Notes: a model not told the origin generated them from the letters alone. 9,300 nt of DNA from Acholeplasmatales bacterium (GCA_016288675.1 JAEELC010000119.1:1-9300); one strand, 5' to 3'; counted from the first letter of the stretch, positions 1-5,617 are shown. Numbers and translations are program-made.

Positions 1-1274
1 ATCATGCACTTGCTAAATATTTAGTTCAACAAGGTTATGCTTACCCTTGCTTTGCAACTGAAGAAGAACTAGAAGCTTTACGTGCTAGTCAAGAAGCTAA
101 TAAGGAAATGACTGGTTATTATGGTAAGTATGCTGTATGGCGTGATAGATCAATTGAAGATATTAAGGAAATGCTTGCAAAGAATGCTCCTTATGTATTA
201 CGTTTTAGAGTAAATGAAAATACACCTAAGAGAGTTGAAATTGATGATGTTATTAAAGGCCATTTAGATATGGATAACAACTTTAATGATTTCGTTCTTT
301 TAAAGACTGATGGTATTCCAACATATCATTTTGCTCATGCATGTGATGATTATTTAATGGGTACAACTTATGTATTACGTGGTGATGAATGGATTGCATC
401 TCTTCCTATTCATGTAGAATTATTTAACGCTTTAGGATTTAAGTTACCTCAATATGGGCATGTAGCTCCAGTTATGAAAAATGATGAAGGAAGCCGTAGA
501 AAGCTTTCTAAGCGTAAGGACCCAGAATCTAATGCTGAATTCTATCTTGAAAATGGTTACCCAGCTAAAGCTTTATTTGTATACCTATTAACATTAATCA
601 ATTCTAATTTTGAAGAATGGTACACAGCAAATAAGGATAAAGATTTATCTGAATTTGAAGTTAAATTTGAAAACATGGGTGTATCAGGTCCATTATATGA
701 CTTAGATAAATTAAATAATATTTCTTCAGAAATTATTTATGAAAAGACAGCTAGTGAAAATTTAGAAAACTTACTAGCTTGGGCTCATGAATATAACAAG
801 GAACTTGAAGAAAGATTTAATTCTAATTTAGATTTAGTTAAGAGAATCTTTGCTACTCAAGGATTTGAATCAAATGAGCATCGTAAGGATTTAATTAATT
901 ATGCATCATTTATGAATGCATTTGGTTATTTCTTTGCTGATAAATTTGAAGAAGTTCCAGCTGATCTTCATTCTAAGATTTTAGAAAATGTTAAAGAAGA
1001 AGACTTAAATGAAGTTGTTGATGGTCTAATCAACTACTTTAAGGAAAAGCAAGCTGGTAGCGAAAAGATGTTTAAGGATTTAGGTGCTGAATTAAGATAT
1101 ACTGATAAGAAGCATTATAAGGCTGATCCTAGTGCTTATCGTGGTATGATTATGCACTTATATCACATTTTAAATCTAGCTTTAACTCACCAAGAAAATT
1201 GTATGTCTAGTGATGATATTATTTCAGTACTTGGTTATGATGAAGTAATTAGAAGATTAAACTTAATTAAGTAA
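1..1274 (+). CDS. gltX: Glutamyl-tRNA synthetase, C-terminal part (5' end outside window)
   Basis: A class I aminoacyl-tRNA synthetase that charges glutamate onto tRNA in the cytoplasm. The frame is already open at base 3, and 423 codons are visible before TAA. The catalytic-core HIGH motif and the first ~100 residues lie upstream of the window. Early visible sequence (AYPCFATEEELEALR, then QEANKEM) matches the GltX insertion region. It is followed by the conserved LRGDEWIASLPIHVELFNAL and the KMSKS-type loop KLSKRKDPES, with KLSKR at 501-515. The rest is the alpha-helical anticodon-binding region. The ATG at 108 is internal and not a start. It heads a compact cluster: the next start is only 4 bases after its stop. 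Whether it is discriminating or also charges tRNA-Gln cannot be told from this fragment. Confidence 0.97.
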   Translation, partial: HALAKYLVQQGYAYPCFATEEELEALRASQEANKEMTGYYGKYAVWRDRSIEDIKEMLAKNAPYVLRFRVNENTPKRVEIDDVIKGHLDMDNNFNDFVLLKTDGIPTYHFAHACDDYLMGTTYVLRGDEWIASLPIHVELFNALGFKLPQYGHVAPVMKNDEGSRRKLSKRKDPESNAEFYLENGYPAKALFVYLLTLINSNFEEWYTANKDKDLSEFEVKFENMGVSGPLYDLDKLNNISSEIIYEKTASENLENLLAWAHEYNKELEERFNSNLDLVKRIFATQGFESNEHRKDLINYASFMNAFGYFFADKFEEVPADLHSKILENVKEEDLNEVVDGLINYFKEKQAGSEKMFKDLGAELRYTDKKHYKADPSAYRGMIMHLYHILNLALTHQENCMSSDDIISVLGYDEVIRRLNLIK

Positions 1275-1278
1275 GACA

Positions 1279-1731
1279 ATGAATTTAAGAAAAATAGTAA
1301 TGAATTTGCGTGTAGAGCACGCTCTAAAAGGAAAATATCCTGTTGTGATTTTTACAATGCCAAATAATGGCGGTGTATCAAGAAGAGGAAAAAAATATTA
1401 TATTATGACTTTTAGACAAAGTGAGAATGATTTATATTTTCACGCTCTAACACGTTTCACTCACAAATATAATCCTAAAGATGATTTCTCTTTACGTATT
1501 GATAAATTTAAACAATACACATTAGAATTCTTAAAGATTGGTGGAGCTAAAGCTTCACTAATCTCATATAAGAATGATTATTTCCCATTTGGTTTCTTTA
1601 CGGGAACATATGATACAAAAGAAGGAGAAAATAATCTTGATTATATCTTATCAGAATTAAAAAATAGAGGCATTTCATATACCTCTAGAATTGATAGTGA
1701 TATTAAGAAAGGAGAGCATAAGCATGAATAA
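1279..1731 (+). CDS. Conserved-looking hypothetical protein between gltX and the small ORF
   Basis: I do not recognise this 150-residue protein. It begins 4 bases after the gltX stop and overlaps the next small gene by 8 bases, so it is probably co-transcribed and translationally coupled. It is basic and soluble-looking, with no signal peptide or membrane segment. Visible features are a hydrophobic strand (YPVVIFTMP), a Gly/Arg-rich turn (NNGGVSRRGKKYY), an aromatic core (FPFGFFTGTYDT) and a charged C-terminus. The start is uncertain. ATG 1279 and ATG 1300 both lack a good Shine-Dalgarno, and the two sites look duplicated (MNLRKIV then MNLRVEH), so the 143-residue form from 1300 is a real alternative. 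Codon use resembles the neighbours. Being embedded in a synthetase/RNA-binding cluster hints at a translation or RNA role, but that is inference only. Confidence 0.75.
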   Translation: MNLRKIVMNLRVEHALKGKYPVVIFTMPNNGGVSRRGKKYYIMTFRQSENDLYFHALTRFTHKYNPKDDFSLRIDKFKQYTLEFLKIGGAKASLISYKNDYFPFGFFTGTYDTKEGENNLDYILSELKNRGISYTSRIDSDIKKGEHKHE

Positions 1732-1873
1732 TAAGCAATTAAGCGAACGTGAACGTCAAGCGCTTATTAATAAGTTTGAACGCCCTTCTTCAAGAAAGAG
1801 TTCTAAAGAGAGAAACATGGAAATGTATAAACAACAAACAGACCGTAACTATAAAGACGGAGATAGGAACTAG
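1724..1873 (+). CDS. Small charged hypothetical protein, 49 residues
   Basis: Not recognised. The start chosen is ATG 1724 because AAAGGAG at 1708-1714 sits 9 bases upstream. A longer TTG-initiated reading from 1691 has no such site. Its ATGAATAA overlaps the stop of the preceding gene by 8 bases, and its TAG at 1871-1873 overlaps the ribosome binding site of the CvfB gene, so it is locked into the cluster. The product is very hydrophilic (Lys, Arg, Glu, Asn and Ser rich; SERERQALINKFERP, then a Ser/Lys/Arg stretch). It has no Cys and no membrane segment, and is likely a helical or disordered nucleic-acid- or protein-contacting peptide. The good ribosome binding site and tight packing favour a real gene over chance. 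Confidence 0.65.
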   Translation: MNNKQLSERERQALINKFERPSSRKSSKERNMEMYKQQTDRNYKDGDRN

Positions 1874-1881
1874 GTGAGAAT

Positions 1882-2730
1882 ATGATTATTGGTGATTACA
1901 ATAATTTACGTGTAGTAAGAAAGAGTGACCTTGGTTACATGCTTACTGATGACTCTAACGATGAAGTTTTACTTCACTTTAGAGAAGCTAAAAATGAATA
2001 CAAGGAAAACGATAAGGTTAAAGCTTTTTTATATTATGATAAGAAGCATAGACTATGTGCTACAGAAAATGAGGTCAAGGTAACATTATCTCATCCTGGT
2101 TATGTAGAAGTTGTTGAAATTATTTCTGGTACTGGTGTATTTGTGTCAAATAATACTGGTAAGGATATTTTAATTTCCACTGACTATTTACCATATGATT
2201 TTTCATTATGGCCAGAAGTTGGTGATACATTACCTGTTTTATTAAAAATAAAGAGAGAAACAATATTTGCTAAACCTTTAAATCATTATGAATTAGTTGA
2301 TCTTGCAGATTCTAATTCTAAATACGCTTTAAATGAAGTTGTAGAAGCACATGTTATTCATATATCAGAAGCTGGTATTTCACTTGCAACTGATGACTTT
2401 AAGCATATTTTTGTTCATAAAACAATGCTTAGAGGAAGATATCATGTTGGTCAAAAGGTTTCAACTAAGATTATTCATGTTAAAGATAATAATGAATACA
2501 ATGGTTCTTTAATTAGCCAAAAGGAAGATCAAATTGATCCAGACAAAGAATATTTATTAAAGTATTTAAAGTCTCATAACGATTGTATGCCTTTAGATGC
2601 TAAATCAAAAAGTGAAGATGTAGAAAAACTATTACCATTATCTCGTAAAGCCTTCAAGCGTGCTCTTGGTGGATTATACAAGGATGAAAAAGTTTATTTT
2701 GAAGATGGTAAAACATATTTAAAGAAATAA
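1882..2730 (+). CDS. cvfB: S1-domain RNA-binding protein, CvfB/YitL family
   Basis: A 282-residue protein of the CvfB family: cytoplasmic RNA-binding regulators with S1-type OB folds and a C-terminal winged helix, linked to virulence-gene expression in Staphylococcus. Visible order: S1-like unit at ~1-62 (GDYNNLRVVRKSDLGYML is the typical N-terminus), a second at ~70-132, a third at ~150-213 (EVVEAHVIHISEAGISLAT, then HIFVHKTM), and the winged helix at ~222-282 (LLPLSRKAFKRALGGLYK, then DGKTYL). Length is near the family norm of about 280-300. An AGGTGAG ribosome binding site at 1872-1878 overlaps the stop of the small upstream gene and lies close to the ATG, suggesting coupled translation. 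It is the last gene before the shared terminator. Family assignment is confident; target RNAs are unknown. Confidence 0.92.
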   Translation: MIIGDYNNLRVVRKSDLGYMLTDDSNDEVLLHFREAKNEYKENDKVKAFLYYDKKHRLCATENEVKVTLSHPGYVEVVEIISGTGVFVSNNTGKDILISTDYLPYDFSLWPEVGDTLPVLLKIKRETIFAKPLNHYELVDLADSNSKYALNEVVEAHVIHISEAGISLATDDFKHIFVHKTMLRGRYHVGQKVSTKIIHVKDNNEYNGSLISQKEDQIDPDKEYLLKYLKSHNDCMPLDAKSKSEDVEKLLPLSRKAFKRALGGLYKDEKVYFEDGKTYLKK

Positions 2731-2733
2731 ATA

Positions 2734-2766
2734 AAATGAGATTGCGTTATGCAATCTCATTTATTG
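2734..2766. terminator. Bidirectional intrinsic terminator between cvfB and yidD
   Basis: A perfect 12-bp inverted repeat, AAATGAGATTGC (2734-2745) and GCAATCTCATTT (2751-2762), with a 5-base loop. A T-rich run follows on both strands (TTTATTGTTT on plus, TTTTATTTATTTC on minus), so it can end both converging transcripts. The right arm lies inside the last codons of yidD, whose stop codon (2747-2749) is in the loop. Confidence 0.85.
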
Positions 2767-3007
2767 TTTCTTCTAAAGTTTTATATTTAGATTTGTTTTC
2801 TGGAGTTGGATCATATGCAATTTTATGAAAAGGATTGCATCTAATAAATCTCCAAAGAAGAAGTAATGAAGCTTTAAAAAAATTAAAGCGTTCATAACAT
2901 TCTTTTCCATATTGGCTACATGTAGGTGTAAACCTGCATTTTTTTATTCCATTATGATGGCGATGCTGATACTTATTAATTAGCTTTAAAGCGAATTCAT
3001 TAAGCAT
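2747..3007 (-). CDS. yidD: Membrane protein insertion efficiency factor YidD
   Basis: YidD is a small amphipathic protein at the inner face of the membrane that assists YidC/Oxa1-dependent insertion. This 86-residue product has the family signature: LINKYQ near the N-terminus, CRFTPTCSQYGKECYERF (C24, P28-T-C30-S), an amphipathic helix (FFKASLLLLWRFIRCNPF) and the C-terminal DPTPE. The start at ATG 3007 gives the normal family length and overlaps the def stop by 8 bases (ATGCTTAA). A start further upstream would add a Lys-rich MKMMKSTKTKKK read in another frame of def's acidic tail, and is unlikely. It is co-transcribed with def and probably coupled to it. yidD is more often beside rpmH-rnpA-yidC, so the def pairing is a less usual setting. 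Confidence 0.95.
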   Translation of the reverse strand: MLNEFALKLINKYQHRHHNGIKKCRFTPTCSQYGKECYERFNFFKASLLLLWRFIRCNPFHKIAYDPTPENKSKYKTLEETINEIA

Positions 3008-3620
3008 TTTCTTCTTCGTCTTCGTACTCTTCATCATCTTCAATAGTATATAATGGGAATACTATTTGATTTTTATGATCAATTTTATCTTCATCAATTA
3101 ACTTGTCTACAAACATAATACCGTCTAAATGATCATATTCATGTTGGAATACAATAGCAGGATAACCTTCTAAACGTAATGTTTTAAAAGATAATTTGCC
3201 TGTGTTAAAGTCGTATAACCAAGTCTTTGCAACGATTTTATTGTTTCTTAAAACAACACCACAAGTATTTCTATCTACAGATAGACATCCTTCTCCACCT
3301 GGTAAATATGTCATTTCCTTAGAACGCTCAACTATTTTTGGGTTAACACAGCAAAATGAATAGTGCTTATTATCATCTAGGAAATCATCCATTTCGATAG
3401 CAAACATTCTCTTTGCTACACCAACTTGAGGAGCAGCAATACCAACACCTGGTCTAATTTTATATTTCTTAACAAGCTCATCAATTTGAGAAATCACTTC
3501 ATATTCATGAAGTCCTTTAAGAGTTTCTAAATCCTCATCACTTAGTGGTAATGTAACTTCTTTACATTGTTCACGTAATACAGGATTTCCTTCTTTAGTA
3601 ATATCATCAGATAAAAACAT
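3000..3620 (-). CDS. def: Peptide deformylase, type II
   Basis: A metalloenzyme that removes the formyl group from the initiator methionine of nascent proteins, acting at the ribosome exit. The 206 residues carry all three family motifs: GVGIAAPQ (58-65), EGCLS (110-114, metal ligand C112) and HEYDH (160-164, ligands H160 and H164, catalytic E161). Overall similarity to Gram-positive type II enzymes is clear (N-terminal EGNPVLR, PLSDEDLETLKGLHEY, YLPGGEGCLSVDR). After the fold ends near residue 190 there is an acidic tail, EDDEEYEDEEENA, not typical of the family; its coding sequence overlaps the start of yidD. The start is supported by AAAGGAG at 3629-3635, 8 bases upstream, and by an extended -10 promoter further out. 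Confidence 0.98.
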   Translation of the reverse strand: MFLSDDITKEGNPVLREQCKEVTLPLSDEDLETLKGLHEYEVISQIDELVKKYKIRPGVGIAAPQVGVAKRMFAIEMDDFLDDNKHYSFCCVNPKIVERSKEMTYLPGGEGCLSVDRNTCGVVLRNNKIVAKTWLYDFNTGKLSFKTLRLEGYPAIVFQHEYDHLDGIMFVDKLIDEDKIDHKNQIVFPLYTIEDDEEYEDEEENA

Positions 3621-3648
3621 AATTATATCTCCTTTATAATTCTAATTG

Positions 3649-3657
3649 ATTATACCA
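3649..3657 (-). promoter_or_regulatory. Extended -10 promoter for def-yidD
   Basis: Read on the minus strand the site is TGGTATAAT, a perfect TG-n-TATAAT extended -10 (TATAAT at 3649-3654). No convincing -35 is seen at the right distance, as is usual for extended -10 promoters. It places the transcript start about 20 bases upstream of the ribosome binding site. Confidence 0.75.
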
Positions 3658-3692
3658 CAATTTATAAATAATTACATATTTAAGACTTACTA

Positions 3693-3701
3693 TGATATAA
3701 T
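3693..3701 (+). promoter_or_regulatory. Extended -10 promoter for the guanylate-kinase-like/ylbF/ylbG unit
   Basis: TGATATAAT gives TG-n-TATAAT with TATAAT at 3696-3701, only 21 bases from the ATG at 3722. The leader is therefore very short and essentially begins at the ribosome binding site. A poor -35 (TTACAT, 3672-3677) is possible. It is divergent to the def promoter about 45 bases away. Confidence 0.7.
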
Positions 3702-3721
3702 TAGAATTAAAGGTGAAGAAA

Positions 3722-4249
3722 ATGATAGTATTAATTGGACCTAGTGCTAGCGGTAAAACTGCTGTAGGAAAATATTTAGAAGAAAAATATAATATTAGAA
3801 AAGTTGTAACATATACAACTCGTGATAAAAGAATTGGTGAAATAGAGGGTATTGATTATCATTACATTTCTCGAGAAGATTTTTTAGACAAACTAAGCAA
3901 ACATTTCTTCTTTGAGACAATGGAATATAATAAGAATTTTTATGGAACAAGTATTGAATCATTAAAAGATGATTCATATTTAATCTTAGATATTACAGGA
4001 TATAATTCTTATAAACAAAGCTCAATTAAGCTTATTCCTTTCTTCTTAGAAACTAGTAAAGCTTTAAGAAAAGAAAGAATGGAATATAGACAAGATAATC
4101 CTTTAAAGATTAAAGAACGTTTAGAACTAGATGATGTTAAATTTAATAAAGACTTGTTAGATTCTTCTGTACATATAATTAAAACTGATAATTTAACTAT
4201 TGAAGAAGTTGGACAAGCTATTTATAAAATAATTAAGGAACAAATTTAA
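3722..4249 (+). CDS. Guanylate kinase family protein (compact, gmk-like)
   Basis: A nucleotide kinase of the guanylate kinase fold, which phosphorylates GMP to GDP with ATP. Counting from ATG 3722 (175 residues), the P-loop is GPSASGKT (6-13). The GMP-binding region has YTTRDKRIGEIEGIDYHY (31-48), matching TTRxxRxGExxGxDY, and ETMEYNKNFYGTS (65-77). DITGY (90-94) lies at the Walker B position. RKERMEYRQ and IKERLELDDVKFN are the lid and following helix. ATG 3722 is preferred to GTG 3713 because AAAGGTGA at 3709-3716 is a good ribosome binding site for it. It is shorter than typical Gmk (~190-205), mainly in the lid and C-terminus. It could be the cell's only Gmk or a paralogue; the linkage to ylbF-ylbG does not settle this. 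Its stop overlaps the next start. Confidence 0.85.
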   Translation: MIVLIGPSASGKTAVGKYLEEKYNIRKVVTYTTRDKRIGEIEGIDYHYISREDFLDKLSKHFFFETMEYNKNFYGTSIESLKDDSYLILDITGYNSYKQSSIKLIPFFLETSKALRKERMEYRQDNPLKIKERLELDDVKFNKDLLDSSVHIIKTDNLTIEEVGQAIYKIIKEQI

Positions 4250-4596
4250 TGGATAATAAACTATATGATATTTTAAACGATATCGCAAATGAATTTGTAA
4301 ATCAAAATATTGTTAAAGAATATAAAGAATTAGATAAGATTATTTATGAAAAGTATCCTCATGAGCTTTTAATGTTTAATACAGCTAAGGAAAAATTAGA
4401 GGAAATGAAAAGGTATACAACAAAACTTGATATTTATAAACGTGATTTATCAATGGCTAAAGAAAAATTATATAGCCTTCCCGAAGTTAAAAGATATCTT
4501 TTTATTCAAAGAGAAATTCAAAAAGAATTAGATAAATTATCTAATGAAATATCTAAGAGATTATCTAATAAATTTAAAGAAAAGAAGGTACTATAA
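4249..4596 (+). CDS. ylbF: YlbF family regulator (RNase Y-associated complex family)
   Basis: A 115-residue, almost wholly helical protein of the YlbF/YmcA family. In Bacillus subtilis YlbF, YmcA and YaaT form a complex that adjusts RNase Y cleavage and affects competence, sporulation and biofilm. The diagnostic stretch is LYSLPEVKRYLFIQREIQKELDKLSNEIS near the C-terminus, preceded by the family pattern NQNIVKEYKELDKIIYEKYP. It lacks the Cys-rich C-terminal tail of B. subtilis YlbF (149 residues) and contains no cysteine at all, so the iron-sulfur ligands described there are absent. Its ATG overlaps the preceding TAA by one base (TAATG), and its TAA overlaps the ylbG ATG in the same way, so the three genes are translationally coupled. 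YmcA-like assignment within the family is possible. Confidence 0.85.
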   Translation: MDNKLYDILNDIANEFVNQNIVKEYKELDKIIYEKYPHELLMFNTAKEKLEEMKRYTTKLDIYKRDLSMAKEKLYSLPEVKRYLFIQREIQKELDKLSNEISKRLSNKFKEKKVL

Positions 4597-4814
4597 TGGT
4601 TAAAAGAAGAAAACTTGTAATATATTATGATTCAAATATTGTATTAAATCAAATCAAAGATATTAAGTCATTAAATATTGTATATGCATCTGAAAATAAT
4701 TATTTTTCAATAATTTATGTAGATGCAAATCAATTTGATGAATTATTTAAGAAGCTTTCAAATTCAAATTTAATCACAAAAATTGATGTTGATGATACAA
4801 TTTTCGAATTTTAA
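4596..4814 (+). CDS. ylbG: YlbG family protein (DUF2129)
   Basis: A 72-residue protein of the YlbG family, of unknown biochemical function. It matches the family pattern: RRKLVIYYDSNIVLNQIKDI, then LNIVYASENNYFSIIYVDANQFDELFKKL and a closing hydrophobic/acidic strand (ITKIDVDDTIFEF). The alternating beta-alpha-beta pattern suggests a small ferredoxin-like fold. It lies directly after ylbF with TAATG overlap, as ylbF-ylbG occur together in Bacillus, which supports both assignments. B. subtilis YlbG is about 90 residues, so this is a short version. No terminator is visible after it, so some transcripts may continue into rpsP. Confidence 0.88.
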   Translation: MVKRRKLVIYYDSNIVLNQIKDIKSLNIVYASENNYFSIIYVDANQFDELFKKLSNSNLITKIDVDDTIFEF

Positions 4815-4835
4815 ATGTTTGTTAAGTAAAAATAC

Positions 4836-4863
4836 TTGACACCACTGAAATTAGTGGTATAAT
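4836..4863 (+). promoter_or_regulatory. Strong promoter of rpsP-khpA with spacer dyad
   Basis: TTGACA (4836-4841) and TATAAT (4858-4863) are both perfect consensus, spaced 16 bases, with an extended -10 TG (4855-4856). An imperfect inverted repeat ACCACT (4841-4846) and AGTGGT (4853-4858), with partly symmetric centre, occupies the spacer and touches both hexamers. That is the position of a repressor operator, but no repressor is identified. Confidence 0.85.
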
Positions 4864-4903
4864 TATACCGTATTAAATTAAAACAAAAAGGAGTGAAAAA
4901 CGT

Positions 4904-5146
4904 ATGGTAAAAATTAGATTACAAAGATTTGGTTCTCATAAGGCTCCAACTTATAGAATTGTAGCTGCAGATTCTAGATCTCCTCGTGACGGTAAGTTCC
5001 TTGAAATTTTAGGTACTTACAATCCAACAACTCAACCAGCTTCAGTAAAGCTTGATGTTGAAAAGATTGACGCTTGGGTAAACAAGGGTGCTCAATTAAC
5101 AGTAACTGTTAAGAACCTTTTAAAAGCTGAAAAAGCTTCTAAGTAA
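4904..5146 (+). CDS. rpsP: 30S ribosomal protein S16
   Basis: A structural protein of the small ribosomal subunit that binds 16S rRNA in the body domain. The N-terminus [20 protein letters not shown], followed by [20 protein letters not shown], is the S16 signature. The 80 residues fit the family (75-90). The Bacilli-type ending [17 protein letters not shown] is also present. The ribosome binding site AAAGGAG at 4887-4893 is 10 bases from ATG. It is expressed from the consensus promoter just upstream and is followed by khpA with an 18-base gap, as in Bacillus (rpsP-ylqC). The rimM-trmD-rplS genes that often follow are absent here, because a terminator ends the unit. Confidence 0.99.
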   Translation: MVKIRLQRFGSHKAPTYRIVAADSRSPRDGKFLEILGTYNPTTQPASVKLDVEKIDAWVNKGAQLTVTVKNLLKAEKASK

Positions 5147-5164
5147 TTCGTGAGGTGGCGCACT

Positions 5165-5410
5165 GTGGGTAGTTTCGAAGAATTAATTCAAAATTTAATT
5201 ACTCCACTTTTAGCTTATCCAGAGGATTTTGAAATTGAAAATCAAGGTGAGCAAGATGGATATTTTGTCTTTGATGTAAAAATTAAAGAGGACGATCTTG
5301 GTCGCGTCGTAGGAAAAGGTGGACATATAGCAAAGGCTATTAGAACTATCCTTTATGCTAAGGCTTCAAAAGACGGCAAAAAGGTTCGTTTAAATATCGA
5401 TGCTAAGTAG
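5165..5410 (+). CDS. khpA: KH-domain RNA-binding protein KhpA (YlqC)
   Basis: A small single-KH-domain RNA-binding protein that works as a heterodimer with KhpB (Jag/EloR) and influences cell elongation and RNA regulation in Gram-positives. The KH GxxG loop is GKGG at residues 50-53 in DLGRVVGKGGHIAKAIRTIL. It is preceded by the N-terminal helix typical of the family (FEELIQNLITPLLAYPEDFEI) and followed by the final strand KKVRLNID. The GTG start at 5165 is preferred because AGGTGG at 5153-5158 lies 6 bases upstream and it gives 81 residues, close to the family norm. A GTG at 5150 would add MRWRT but precedes that binding site. It is co-transcribed with rpsP and terminated immediately after. 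KhpB is not in the window. Confidence 0.95.
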   Translation: MGSFEELIQNLITPLLAYPEDFEIENQGEQDGYFVFDVKIKEDDLGRVVGKGGHIAKAIRTILYAKASKDGKKVRLNIDAK

Positions 5411-5417
5411 GAATTAT

Positions 5418-5444
5418 AAAGAACTCGTAAGAGTTCTTTTTTTT
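5418..5444 (+). terminator. Intrinsic terminator after khpA
   Basis: Perfect 9-bp stem AAAGAACTC (5418-5426) and GAGTTCTTT (5431-5439) with a GTAA loop, followed by a T tract. It closes the rpsP-khpA unit 8 bases after the khpA stop. Confidence 0.95.
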
Positions 5445-5503
5445 GTTACATTTGTATTATTTTGAACTATTTATGTTTTTTTGCACAAAATTTTATCTAT
5501 ATA

Positions 5504-5532
5504 TTGATAATGTCAGCGCTTTTTTGTATAAT
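5504..5532 (+). promoter_or_regulatory. Promoter of the pectate lyase gene
   Basis: TTGATA (5504-5509) and TATAAT (5527-5532) with an ideal 17-base spacer. The start of transcription is expected near 5539, giving a leader of about 80 bases before the ATG at 5618. Confidence 0.8.
5511..5524 (+). promoter_or_regulatory. Catabolite response element (cre)-like site, putative CcpA operator
   Basis: TGTCAGCGCTTTTT matches 12 of 14 positions of the cre consensus TGWAARCGYTWNCW, including the central AGCGCT core. It lies wholly between the -35 and -10, where CcpA binding would block RNA polymerase. This fits a secreted plant-polymer-degrading enzyme. The right half-site is degenerate (T-run in place of the final CA), so it is a prediction. 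Confidence 0.55.
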
Positions 5533-5543
5533 TGCAGGTAAAG

Positions 5544-5589
5544 AAAAAAGGTCGAAAGCCTTAAAGAAAGCCCTTTTTTATTAAAGGGG
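5544..5589 (+). other. Leader with mutually exclusive RNA hairpins before the pectate lyase
   Basis: Three pairings compete. Hairpin A is AAGGT (5548-5552) with GCCTT (5558-5562), loop CGAAA. Hairpin B is CCCTTT (5571-5576) with AAAGGG (5583-5588), which would hide an SD-like AAAGGGG. An alternative 8-bp helix, AAAAAAGG (5544-5551) with CCTTTTTT (5572-5579), excludes both. GAAAGCC occurs twice (5554-5560 and 5566-5572). It does not match any riboswitch class I know, and regulation is inferred only. Confidence 0.35.
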
Positions 5590-5617
5590 ATTGAAAAGGA
5601 AAAAGAGGAAAAAGAAA

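Noticed and set aside
3660..3669. ATTTATAAAT palindrome between the divergent promoters as an operator
   Set aside because: Perfect, but only 10 bases of pure A/T in an A/T-rich region; expected by chance.
3795..3977. Minus-strand frame of 60 codons inside the guanylate-kinase-like gene
   Set aside because: It is antisense to a well-supported gene and has no ribosome binding site. The composition is a reflection of the opposite strand.
4822..4839. Hairpin TTAAGTA/TACTTGA as a terminator after ylbG
   Set aside because: It is short, AT-rich, includes a G-T pair, overlaps the -35 of rpsP and has no T tract after it.
5591..5617. TTG start at 5591 for the pectate lyase
   Set aside because: The SD-like AAAGGGGA directly abuts the TTG with no spacing, and the extra residues (all Lys/Arg) would spoil a lipoprotein signal peptide of otherwise normal length from ATG 5618.
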